DNA from: Flavobacteriales bacterium
Lineage (GTDB): Bacteria; Bacteroidota; Bacteroidia; Flavobacteriales; JABDKJ01
DNA length: 11,910 nt
Direction of reading: 5' to 3'
Assembly: GCA_013002285.1 (NCBI GenBank)
Contig: JABDKJ010000051.1
Location: 1-11,910 of the forward strand
The notes under the pieces: model-generated
What the model saw: the letters and a program-made list of their open reading frames with translations, nothing else
The model's database searches: none
What the model was told of the DNA's origin: nothing
Translations under genes and position numbers: made by a program
Shown: positions 1 to 6,620 of the stretch, in pieces
Layout: every line of letters begins with the position of its first letter
How positions within the stretch are numbered: position 1 is the first letter of the stretch

Positions 1-100
1 GTGGTTCGTCCTTCTTTATTATGAAGCCTAATTTTTCAGTATAAAATTTTAATGCTTTTTCTTGGTCTCGTACTGGAATGCTTATTAGTGTTACTTTCAT
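1..100 (-). CDS. VOC/glyoxalase-fold protein, N-terminal fragment (cut by window edge)
   Basis: Only the first 33 codons are in the window, reading from the ATG at 100..98 to the left edge. The peptide opens MKVTLISIPVRDQEKALKFY and continues TEKLGF, which is the usual first beta-alpha unit of vicinal oxygen chelate (VOC; glyoxalase/bleomycin-resistance/dioxygenase) proteins: a strand ending in a V-x-D turn, then a helix with the K-F-Y-T-E-K-L-G-F signature. The start is set by an A-rich leader with AAGGT about 6 nt upstream. The substrate cannot be told from this fragment; VOC proteins include lyases, dioxygenases and antibiotic-binding proteins. The visible part is about 31% G+C and rich in ATA and TTA codons, whereas the start of the neighbouring paaY region is near 50%, so recent acquisition is possible. 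Family assignment is fairly sure, function is not. Confidence 0.75.
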   Translation of the reverse strand, partial: MKVTLISIPVRDQEKALKFYTEKLGFIIKKDEP

Positions 101-133
101 TGTCTACCTTTTTTAATTACTGCCAACGTATGC

Positions 134-157
134 ATAAACGCTATTAATAGCGTTTAT
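134..157. repeat. Perfect 24-bp palindrome (possible operator)
   Basis: The half-site is ATAAACGCTATT, followed directly by its exact reverse complement AATAGCGTTTAT. There is no T-tract on either side, so an intrinsic terminator is unlikely. A 17-bp part of it (141..157) recurs at 181..197 with two mismatches, exactly 40 bp away. The palindrome lies 34 bp upstream of the VOC start codon, where a dimeric repressor could bind, but it can equally be part of a larger folded recombination-type hairpin. Confidence 0.7.
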
Positions 158-173
158 ACCTTATTATCTCGAA

Positions 174-197
174 ATATAGACCATTAATAGCGTATAT
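174..197. repeat. Degenerate second copy of the 24-bp palindrome
   Basis: Aligned to 134..157 this stretch matches at 19 of 24 positions by my reading. The right half (ATTAATAGCG then TATAT) is well kept, whereas the left half has diverged. The centre-to-centre distance of 40 bp is close to four helical turns, which would place two bound dimers on the same DNA face. The intact right half can alternatively pair with 134..148 (14 of 15 bases) to make a longer hairpin. Confidence 0.55.
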
Positions 198-258
198 ATC
201 CATTGTATTTTTTGTTGGTTGTTCAACTAATGTATTGAAAATTGACGATAGATATGAT

Positions 259-849
259 CTACTTCGTCTTTCCCCAAGTCTTGTATTCAGAAGACATCGA
301 AGGAAGGTCCGTTGGTTTCGTCCTTAGCGGTTCACTGGGTTTTAGGGTCTCGTGAAGGTCTTTGGGCAGAGACTGGTACAAGGCCGTGCCTTTGCTTTTC
401 CAAGCGATCATTTCATCACTTACATCTTTCACGATCTTTACCGGGTTGCCCACTGCGATCTTTCGCTCGGGGATCTTCATACTGTCCGGCACAAAAGCCA
501 AAGCACCAATAATGGATTCTTTTCCAACAACTACATTGTCCATGATCACCGCATTCATGCCTATGAGACAGTTCTCCATTAGCGTAGCTCCGTGAATGAT
601 CGCTCCATGTCCTACATGAGCGTCTTTGTGCAGCCGTACTGTTACACCCGGGAACATATGAATGGTGCAGTTCTCTTGTACATTGCATCCATCTTCAATG
701 ATGATCTCCCCAAAGTCTCCTCGAATGGCAGCACCAGGACCTATGTACACATCCTTGCCTATCCACACGTTGCCCGTGACAGCGGCTTGAGGATGTACGA
801 AAGCACTTTCATGCACGACAGGCTTGTATCCTTTGAATTTGTAGATCAT
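259..849 (-). CDS. paaY: PaaY-type hexapeptide-repeat thioesterase / gamma-carbonic anhydrase family protein
   Basis: This 196-aa left-handed beta-helix protein has the same length as E. coli PaaY. Imperfect hexapeptide repeats run from about residue 15 to 125. The gamma-carbonic-anhydrase metal ligands are all present: His64 (in NCTIHM), His81 (VGHG) and His86 (IIHG), with Arg43/Asp45 of the RGD segment and Gln59 nearby. PaaY family members are trimeric cytosolic enzymes known as thioesterases that clear dead-end hydroxylated or ring-opened CoA thioesters formed during aerobic phenylacetate breakdown. The start overlaps the stop of the upstream membrane-protein gene as ATGA, which implies translational coupling. 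It is the last gene of the paaI-paaJ operon, and this context favours PaaY over the related CaiE or a plain carbonic anhydrase. The C-terminal tail after residue 140 is helical, as in PaaY. Confidence 0.93.
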   Translation of the reverse strand: MIYKFKGYKPVVHESAFVHPQAAVTGNVWIGKDVYIGPGAAIRGDFGEIIIEDGCNVQENCTIHMFPGVTVRLHKDAHVGHGAIIHGATLMENCLIGMNAVIMDNVVVGKESIIGALAFVPDSMKIPERKIAVGNPVKIVKDVSDEMIAWKSKGTALYQSLPKDLHETLKPSEPLRTKPTDLPSMSSEYKTWGKTK

Positions 850-1256
850 AATGCGAAATTCTTGTTCATGAGTAAAACGATCAGGAAAACACCGATCCCA
901 AAATAGCGGATGGCTGTGGCGAACATATACTGCTGAATGTATTTTTTAGGAAAGCCTTGTTTTTTTAGAATGTTCCGTGTGATCAACGTTGTGCTCAACA
1001 TCAAGATCAGTAACAGTCCGAAATACATAAGGAACAATTGTTCCATGCCCAGACCGGAGAATTTGTATAAAAGAAAGAACAGGGCAACGATAATGATCAC
1101 CGCCACCAAAGTCTTTTTTCGAATAGGAGAGAGGATGTCTATCAGTCCTGCTTTTTGTTCCTGGTCCAAAAGTTTGAATGCGTTCTCACTTATGAAACGT
1201 GCTCCAAATATGGAAGCGAGAAAAGCTGCACCGGCTATGATCAATGGGTCTATCAT
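846..1256 (-). CDS. Small multi-pass membrane protein of unknown function in the paa operon
   Basis: I do not recognise this 136-aa protein. Hydrophobic segments lie at about residues 4-21, 49-66, 74-94 and 115-130, giving three or four membrane spans. Between spans one and two is a soluble stretch (about 22-48) containing a DQEQKAGLIDILSPIRKK segment, and a basic loop with KKQGFPKKY sits before the last span. No catalytic motif is visible. The ORF begins 1 nt after the stop of the DUF1801/OmdA gene and ends overlapping the paaY start by four bases (ATGA), so it is clearly co-translated with the pathway genes. A role in substrate or product passage across the inner membrane can be imagined, but nothing in the sequence proves it. 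Confidence 0.8.
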   Translation of the reverse strand: MIDPLIIAGAAFLASIFGARFISENAFKLLDQEQKAGLIDILSPIRKKTLVAVIIIVALFFLLYKFSGLGMEQLFLMYFGLLLILMLSTTLITRNILKKQGFPKKYIQQYMFATAIRYFGIGVFLIVLLMNKNFAL

Positions 1257-1257
1257 G

Positions 1258-1878
1258 TTAACTATTTCTGTATTTATCGTGTCTTCCTTTTCCTTCGCTC
1301 ATCATCTCTATGGACTTTTCTATTCTGCGTTCTCGTGTCTCTTCGCGCTTTGCCTCAACCACCCATTCCACATATTCCTTTTTGTGGGAATAGGAGAAAT
1401 TCTGAAAGGTCTCGTAGGCCTTTTTGTTCTTCTTCAGTCTTTTCAGAAAGTAGTCCGGGACGTCTAAGGTGCGGTCTTTTTTCAAGTCTACCTTGATCCC
1501 TTTCTCATTGAGCAGCATAGCCTCTTTTACATAGGCCAAAAGGACTTTTGGATCAAAGTCTTTCATGCTCTTGTAATGAATGCTCCGCAGACCTTTGGTC
1601 TTGTATTGTGCTTGGATCAAGATATTCTCAGGGTCGTAAAGTAAAGAACCCTGGTAGAACCAGATGCCAACATGGTTCTTAAAACTGGATACTCCAACCA
1701 CCAAACCGCGGTGTGAATAGCTTGGAATTCCCCATTTCACTTCTTCTATGGTGCCGGCTTTTAAACAGATCTTGCGGGCTGCTTCACAAATAGACCGGAA
1801 TTTTTCATTCTCTATCTTCTCAAGATAGGCTTCTACTTTTTCTTTGATCTCTATGTCGCTCAGCCCTTTTTTGGCCAT
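1258..1878 (-). CDS. DUF1801 (YdhG-like) plus OmdA/YdeI C-terminal domain protein
   Basis: From the ATG at 1878..1876 this is 206 aa. A longer reading to 1926 adds 16 poor-quality residues that overlap paaJ; the internal start is preferred because it makes a TAATG junction with the paaJ stop and because MAKKG begins the conserved domain. Residues about 10-130 look like DUF1801, an iron-chaperone-like YdhG/frataxin-fold domain, with the EVKWGIPSYSHRG and VGIWFYQGSLL segments. Residues about 140-205 are the OmdA (bacteriocin-protection, YdeI) type with DVPDYFLKRLKKNKKA, YSHKKEYVEWV and EETRERRIEKSIEMMSEGK. The two domains commonly occur together in soluble proteins of unknown biochemistry. It lies between paaJ and the membrane-protein gene and is surely co-transcribed, but a direct phenylacetate role is not established. 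Confidence 0.88.
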   Translation of the reverse strand: MAKKGLSDIEIKEKVEAYLEKIENEKFRSICEAARKICLKAGTIEEVKWGIPSYSHRGLVVGVSSFKNHVGIWFYQGSLLYDPENILIQAQYKTKGLRSIHYKSMKDFDPKVLLAYVKEAMLLNEKGIKVDLKKDRTLDVPDYFLKRLKKNKKAYETFQNFSYSHKKEYVEWVVEAKREETRERRIEKSIEMMSEGKGRHDKYRNS

Positions 1879-3086
1879 TAGGCTTTCTCTATGATCGTTG
1901 CATAGCCCTGACCAACACCTACGCAAAGCGTGACCAAAGCATATTTTTTGTTCTGTTCGTTCAGTTCCAGAGCTGCAGAATGCATGATGCGCGCTCCTGT
2001 AACTCCCAATGGATGTCCGATCGCGATGGCTCCGCCATTTGGATTGATCCTAGGGTCATCGTCTTTCAGACCCATCTCTCTTGTACAGGCCAAAGCCTGT
2101 GCTGCAAAGGCTTCATTGATCTCAATGATGTCCATGTCATCGAAGGTGAGGCCTGCCTTTTCCAGTGCTTTCTTTGATGCTGCAACAGGTCCTATTCCCA
2201 TGATGCGTGGTTCCACGCCTACAACAGCTGATGAAACAATGCGAGCCAGAGGCATCATGTTATATTTTGCAACCCCATCTTCTGAAGCCACCAAAACAGC
2301 AGCTGCGCCATCGTTCAGTCCAGATGCATTTCCCGCGGTTACACTTCCACCTTCTTTCTTGAAAGTTGCCCGAAGTTTTCCTAAAACTTCGAGGGACGTG
2401 TTTGGCTTTATGAATTCGTCCTGGTCAAAGACCAAGGGATCTTGTTTTCTTCTTGGGATCTCAATGGCTGCGATCTCTTTAGCCAAACGTCCAGAGGCCT
2501 GTGCCTTGGCAGCTTTCATCTGAGACCAGTAGGCAAATTTGTCCTGATCCTCTCGACTGATCCCGTATTTCTCAACTAGGTTTTCTGCCGTAACACCCAT
2601 GCCGTCCACTCCATACACTGCTTCCAATTTGGGATTGATGAAACGCCAACCAAAACTGGAGTCATACATCTGTGCATCTCTACCGAATGCTTTTGAAGTT
2701 TTAGAGATCACCCAAGGGCCTCGACTCATGTTCTCTACACCGCCAGCGATGAACAGATCACCATCTCCCGATTGGATGGCTCTATGTGCATGTATGATCG
2801 CGCTCATACCGGAGCTGCATAATCTGTTCACCGTTTCTCCTGGAACAGAGTAGGGCAGACCTGCCAAAAGAAGGCACATGCGCGCTACATTTCGGTTGTC
2901 TTCACCTGCTTGGTTCGCACAACCCATGATCACATCGTCATAAGCCTCTTGTGGAATATTTGCATTTCGCTCTACTAAAGAACGGATGGCGTGTGCTCCA
3001 AGATCATCTGTTCTAACAGAAGCCAGTGTACCTGTGAAATTCCCAATGGCGGTTCTTACGCCATCTATGATATATGTGTTTTTCAT
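1878..3086 (-). CDS. paaJ: 3-oxoadipyl-CoA / 3-oxo-5,6-dehydrosuberyl-CoA thiolase
   Basis: Degradative thiolase of 402 aa from the second ATG (3086..3084); a start six bases earlier (3092) is also possible. The second ATG is chosen because it gives a TAATG overlap with the paaI stop and lines up with the usual PaaJ N-terminus. Numbered from the longer start, the active site is complete: nucleophile Cys92 in NRLCSSG, NEAF at 326-329, His360 in GGAIAIGHPLG, and Cys390 in CVGVGQG, which is the PaaJ/PcaF-like form of the last motif. GCANQAGEDNRNVARM and GVEPRIMGIGPV are also typical of this subfamily. It cleaves the beta-ketoacyl-CoA intermediates of phenylacetate (and possibly beta-ketoadipate) catabolism to acetyl-CoA and succinyl-CoA-type products in the cytosol. 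Its position beside paaI and paaY favours PaaJ over a generic FadA. It overlaps the downstream gene by one base. Confidence 0.93.
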   Translation of the reverse strand: MKNTYIIDGVRTAIGNFTGTLASVRTDDLGAHAIRSLVERNANIPQEAYDDVIMGCANQAGEDNRNVARMCLLLAGLPYSVPGETVNRLCSSGMSAIIHAHRAIQSGDGDLFIAGGVENMSRGPWVISKTSKAFGRDAQMYDSSFGWRFINPKLEAVYGVDGMGVTAENLVEKYGISREDQDKFAYWSQMKAAKAQASGRLAKEIAAIEIPRRKQDPLVFDQDEFIKPNTSLEVLGKLRATFKKEGGSVTAGNASGLNDGAAAVLVASEDGVAKYNMMPLARIVSSAVVGVEPRIMGIGPVAASKKALEKAGLTFDDMDIIEINEAFAAQALACTREMGLKDDDPRINPNGGAIAIGHPLGVTGARIMHSAALELNEQNKKYALVTLCVGVGQGYATIIEKA

Positions 3087-3493
3087 TACCATTCTGTACT
3101 TTTTCTGTAAACGGTGCCTTTGAAGGAAGCCACCAATTCACCTTTTTGGTTTTGCACCTCTACATTGTAGACACCCAACTTATGGTTGTGATGCACTTCC
3201 TCTGCTACTGCCGTGAGGATGTCTCCAGCATGAACCGCAGCATGGTGAGAGATCGTTGTTTCTATGCTCATTGCATGCCTTCCCCGGCTATTCGATGCAA
3301 AAGCGAAGGCGCTGTCTGCAAAACTGAAGGTGATCCCTCCATGTGCTACTCCGAATCCATTGACCATTTCTTCTCGAACTGTCATTTTCAGCGCAGAAAC
3401 GCCTTCTCCGTCCATAACACGTTCTATCCCCAGCCATTGGCTAAAGAGGTCTTTGTCCATCATTTTGTCGGTGATCTCAGAGGGTGAAAGCAT
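3086..3493 (-). CDS. paaI: Hydroxyphenylacetyl-CoA thioesterase PaaI (hotdog fold)
   Basis: The 135-aa protein is a single hotdog domain, close to the 140 aa of E. coli PaaI. The catalytic region reads VNGFGVAHGGITFSFADSAF, with Asn45, the His51-Gly52-Gly53 motif and Asp60, which corresponds to the catalytic acid of PaaI. Family members are cytosolic tetramers that hydrolyse ring-hydroxylated phenylacetyl-CoA and other stalled CoA esters, releasing trapped CoA. It is the first gene of the five-gene run, about 90 bp downstream of the 185-aa secreted-protein gene, so the operon promoter may lie in 3494..3582; I found only weak matches to the Bacteroidota promoter there. The start codon lacks a Shine-Dalgarno sequence, as is usual in this phylum. 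The stop shares a base with the paaJ ATG. Confidence 0.93.
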   Translation of the reverse strand: MLSPSEITDKMMDKDLFSQWLGIERVMDGEGVSALKMTVREEMVNGFGVAHGGITFSFADSAFAFASNSRGRHAMSIETTISHHAAVHAGDILTAVAEEVHHNHKLGVYNVEVQNQKGELVASFKGTVYRKSTEW

Positions 3494-3582
3494 AGGGCGA
3501 AAATAGGTAGAATTTAGTGGAAATTAGGAAGTCTTTTGAGAGGAGAAAAATTATGCCGAATATTCAAATTACTCTTGCAATT

Positions 3583-4140
3583 CTAAAATTTTGATCTGAT
3601 CCGTTTGATCTCATTAATAAGATCCAGACCAGCCTCTGCGTTTTTTTCATGCAATAAGTCTACCGCTTCATGCTCAGGATCTAACCAGAGGAACAACAGT
3701 TCATCTTCGAAATAATATCTGTTTTCGGCAATGGTCGTTTTATTTGGGTCATAGAATTCAGTGTCATTATTTTCTTTGGCTTTTGCTTCATCCCAATAGA
3801 TCGGTCGGTTGTACGAATAGGCTTCATCCAAAACGAAGATCGATCGATCATCTTTGAAATAGAATTCTTGGTGTACCCTCCCCATTTCGCCAAAGCGTTT
3901 AACTTTTATGAGTCTGATCTCTCCTTCAATGAAATAAGCAATAGCTTGTCCTCCTTCACTAGAACCTTCAGGTAGAGAGACCATGACCGTGTCATTCTCA
4001 TCTACATTCTCTCTTATCTCTGAATAAATGAGCCTGACAGCATTGGTTTCTAGATCATAGTCCTGAGAAAGGGCTGGTTCCATTAACATGATCGAAAACA
4101 AAGTGAGAAAAGCTTTTACAAAGTATGACCTGTGCATCAT
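3583..4140 (-). CDS. Secreted protein of unknown function, partner of the CotH-like protein
   Basis: This is a 185-aa protein with an N-terminal signal peptide (about residues 1-25; hydrophobic core AFLTLFSIMLM, likely cleavage after ALSQ). The mature part is acidic and rich in Tyr, Asp and Glu. It contains SSEGGQAIAYFIEGEIRLIK and FGEMGRVHQEFYF, a pattern I associate with unnamed Bacteroidota secreted proteins in which short beta-strands carry an EGG turn and a GE-GxxxxEYYF turn. A YNRPIYWD segment and ENRYYFEDELLFLWLD follow. No catalytic triad or metal site is evident, and no T9SS C-terminal domain is present, so it probably stays in the periplasm or is attached otherwise. Its ATGA start overlaps the stop of the CotH-like gene by four bases, which indicates co-translation and suggests a shared job. 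Confidence 0.8.
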   Translation of the reverse strand: MMHRSYFVKAFLTLFSIMLMEPALSQDYDLETNAVRLIYSEIRENVDENDTVMVSLPEGSSEGGQAIAYFIEGEIRLIKVKRFGEMGRVHQEFYFKDDRSIFVLDEAYSYNRPIYWDEAKAKENNDTEFYDPNKTTIAENRYYFEDELLFLWLDPEHEAVDLLHEKNAEAGLDLINEIKRIRSKF

Positions 4141-6494
4141 TCAATAAATACTTTCTTGGAAATTTTCTTATCGCTATTCTCTACAGTAAATATGTAGATC
4201 CCACTCGATAGATCATCGAATTCGAAAAAGAGATTTTGCTTTTCAGCGATGAATGCATTGTTCTGTTCGTAAACGACCTGACCAAACAAATTGCTCAGTG
4301 AAATATTCGCCCCTTGGATATCTTCAGAAGAGCCATTGTAGAGTAAGAATTGTCCTGTATTCGGGTTAGGGTAGAGTGTTAAGCCTTCATTGAAAATATC
4401 TGTATCACCTTCGCATTCTGATCTGAATTCAGATAGATCAAAATATGAAATGAGGTTGAACTTCATATAACTAGGTCTCTCTCTTGCGAATTCTCTGAGA
4501 ACATCTACTTCGCTTCCCCAGGCATTGACGGATCCCGGATAGTGCCACCTGTCGATGTATTCCTCGATCTCGTTTACATACAGCAATTCAAACTCATTGA
4601 TCTTGGACAATACCTCATTTGTGCAAAATGTGTTGCTTAAATGATAGGTGAACCTTTCTAAGAACTGTTCCCGAAACTTTTCGTTCATCAACAAAGTCCT
4701 AAATAGCAGATTTGAACACTCGCAATATGGCCAGCCACTTTGAGTGCTGGTAGCGTGTTCCATTGATTGGGTCATGAAGGTATTGTTGGCATCGCTGCCA
4801 AAAGTATTGTCAAGGTCATAGATCAAAAACCTCCATTTGGAATCTGGTTCATTGTCTTTCCAGATCTTAAAATTATTGCAGGGCCAGTCACCGTTGGCGA
4901 AGTAGATCTCTGCTATTTGGAAATCAATGAAATTTGCAATATCCATCTTACTGCTAACGAAATTGTAATTCGCTTCTATTGAAAGATCGTTTTGTTCAAC
5001 AAAGTCAATGAGGTTTACATAATCGATATTTGTCCCTTCTTCTACTGCTCCGCATATCCCTAGAATATTCACATCTTCTTTTCCGTATTTGTATCTGAAA
5101 TAGAACTCGTCATACTTCTCTCGAATATTGTAAACGCCCCAATATTCTCCGTTAATAAATAGAACAGAAGGTTGAAAGTCTTGTTTCTCCAGATCCATTG
5201 TGCTCATGATCTCTTGGAGCATCGCATCTCTAAAATGGGCTTGAAGAAAATCATTGCCACCATTTCTGAGTATGAGTCGTTTGTGAGTTTCGTTTGGAAA
5301 AGAATTGAATACGGGATACTCAATGCGGGGCATTCCGTACTCCGACCGGAAATAGAGGTTAAAGGATTTTTGTGGGAAAGAAGCACTGCTATAGCCACGC
5401 ATTCTTATTCCTGCATCTGTTTCAAAGCCAATTGTACCATCATTCTCGAAAAAGCTTATATGTACATCTCGTTCCCATAGTTCGCCTCTGTTATGGTAAT
5501 TTCCTTCTGGCCACCAATTGAAACCGACCTGGTCAAAGCGTTCTCCAGGAACATATATCCCTGTATCATGGTCGAATAGATTTAAGCTATCTGTAATGAA
5601 TGAAATTATTGGAAAGTCGTATCTATCCTCTATTTCAGGGTCAACGAAAAATGTTTTAGAATAGATCGAACCCTTAATTTCTCCATCCTGAAAAGCTGCG
5701 AAACGAACTACATTGCTTTTGTACACACTCTCAGGTTCTTTCCATATGTAGTCGTTCAAGCGGTCAGGTCCAGACAACGGTGTTGTGGGTATGTCACTTA
5801 TGCTGTATGGAGTTTGGGAATTATTCTCGATCGAAATAGGTGCAGTATACAAATTGCTGTTGCTTGAAGGAAGCTCTCCATTCAAAGTATAATAGATCTC
5901 ATAATTGCCATTGAGATCGACCAGTTCAAGATCGAAACCTTCGTCATAGAATCCAGAGACATGTGAACTATAGATCCCTTCATTGATGAAGTTCATGGCG
6001 TTAGGCGTGGGTACGCTGCTAATGGTCATTGCTGCGATGTCATCTGAAATGCGCGCTGCAGAGTGATCTGCTGGAACGAATGTCGCATCAGTTTGTGAAA
6101 TGATCTCACCCAATTCATTGCTTAAAAAAAGAGGTTCTCCTGTTTGGCTGATCTTAAAATTGCTGTGTAGCTCATTGGATACGAACATGTCCTTATTCGA
6201 GGCGAAGATCAATAAGTAACCATCGGCCGGAATTGCGATATCAGGAAATTCCCATTTGTCTAGTGTGTCACTGTCATCGGACAATGTATAGCCAAGCATG
6301 CTGATCTCGGTGTCTTCCAAATTGTGTAGTTCGATCCAGTCACTGAGATCACCGTCAATATCCAATAGTCCAGAATCATTGCTTGACAAGAATTCATTGA
6401 TCACTACATTTTGGCTAAACAGAAGACTTTGAACTGAAAGGGTCAATGAGATCAATAAACTCATTTTAAGAAATACCACGAACCTTACAAGCAT
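4137..6494 (-). CDS. Secreted lamin-tail / CotH-kinase protein with T9SS sorting domain
   Basis: This 785-aa exported protein has a signal peptide at about 1-28 (cleavage near LLFSQ). It is followed by a lamin-tail domain at about 29-165 (VVINEFLSSND, SDWIELHN, WEFPDIAIPADGYLLIF), a chitobiase/FN3-like segment at about 180-285 (YEIYYTLNGELPS), and a CotH-kinase domain at about 293-645. CotH hallmarks are IRMRGYSSASFPQKSFNLYF (363-382), NGDWPCNNFKIWKD (534-547), and the acidic YDLDNTFG motif with Asp560 and Asp562. In Bacillus CotH the corresponding acidic residues are needed for atypical protein-kinase activity. The last 80 residues form a type-A T9SS sorting domain: LYPNPNTGQF, LSNLFGQVVY, LSSGIYIFTV and a basic KKVFIE end. 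The protein is therefore likely exported and surface-anchored. Related lamin-tail/CotH proteins occur widely in marine Bacteroidota, but their substrates are unknown. M11 is an alternative start. Confidence 0.92.
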   Translation of the reverse strand: MLVRFVVFLKMSLLISLTLSVQSLLFSQNVVINEFLSSNDSGLLDIDGDLSDWIELHNLEDTEISMLGYTLSDDSDTLDKWEFPDIAIPADGYLLIFASNKDMFVSNELHSNFKISQTGEPLFLSNELGEIISQTDATFVPADHSAARISDDIAAMTISSVPTPNAMNFINEGIYSSHVSGFYDEGFDLELVDLNGNYEIYYTLNGELPSSNSNLYTAPISIENNSQTPYSISDIPTTPLSGPDRLNDYIWKEPESVYKSNVVRFAAFQDGEIKGSIYSKTFFVDPEIEDRYDFPIISFITDSLNLFDHDTGIYVPGERFDQVGFNWWPEGNYHNRGELWERDVHISFFENDGTIGFETDAGIRMRGYSSASFPQKSFNLYFRSEYGMPRIEYPVFNSFPNETHKRLILRNGGNDFLQAHFRDAMLQEIMSTMDLEKQDFQPSVLFINGEYWGVYNIREKYDEFYFRYKYGKEDVNILGICGAVEEGTNIDYVNLIDFVEQNDLSIEANYNFVSSKMDIANFIDFQIAEIYFANGDWPCNNFKIWKDNEPDSKWRFLIYDLDNTFGSDANNTFMTQSMEHATSTQSGWPYCECSNLLFRTLLMNEKFREQFLERFTYHLSNTFCTNEVLSKINEFELLYVNEIEEYIDRWHYPGSVNAWGSEVDVLREFARERPSYMKFNLISYFDLSEFRSECEGDTDIFNEGLTLYPNPNTGQFLLYNGSSEDIQGANISLSNLFGQVVYEQNNAFIAEKQNLFFEFDDLSSGIYIFTVENSDKKISKKVFIE

Positions 6495-6567
6495 AGGACC
6501 AGTAAGGGTGAAATATTTCCAACTAGGTGCTATTCTTCGTTGTGTGATGATACTTTGTAAATTATTT

Positions 6568-6586
6568 CTGATCTTTCAAAGATCAG
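6568..6586. repeat. 9-bp inverted repeat with 1-nt centre upstream of the CotH-like gene
   Basis: The sequence CTGATCTTT C AAAGATCAG is a perfect inverted repeat. It lies between the end of the STM3941-family gene (6621) and the start of the CotH-like gene (6494). It could be an operator for the CotH-like operon or a weak terminator for the upstream gene; only an AAATAATTT stretch follows on the minus strand, so termination is uncertain. Confidence 0.45.
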
Positions 6587-6620
6587 CAAATATGAATGGT
6601 AAATGAATGTTCTTGGCGTT

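Larger units (their letters stand above)
101..258. other. AT-rich spacer between paaY and the VOC gene, with nested inverted repeats
   Basis: No coding potential is visible here. The spacer carries a perfect 24-bp palindrome (134..157), a degenerate second copy (174..197), and outer arms CCAAC (123..127) and GTTGG (214..218) that could close a long imperfect hairpin. It must also hold any promoter for the VOC gene; on the minus strand TATATTTC is a one-mismatch match to the Bacteroidota -7 element, but no convincing -33 element sits 19 nt before it. No intrinsic terminator with a T-tract was found for the paa operon. Confidence 0.6.

Noticed and set aside
312..906. Overlapping plus-strand and alternative-frame open frames across the paaY region
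   Set aside because: They lie opposite or out of frame with a clear paaY gene and carry no recognisable domain.
937..1496. Plus-strand open frames of 113 and 176 codons opposite the membrane-protein and DUF1801 genes
   Set aside because: Antisense shadows of well-supported genes; composition does not look like protein-coding.
1879..1926. Longer start for the DUF1801/OmdA gene
   Set aside because: It adds 16 residues with no family match inside the paaJ 3' end; the TAATG start at 1878 fits the family and operon style.
3494..3582. Promoter for the paa operon
   Set aside because: Only fragments such as GTAATTTG and TAATTTTT resemble the -7 element, without a -33 element at the right distance.
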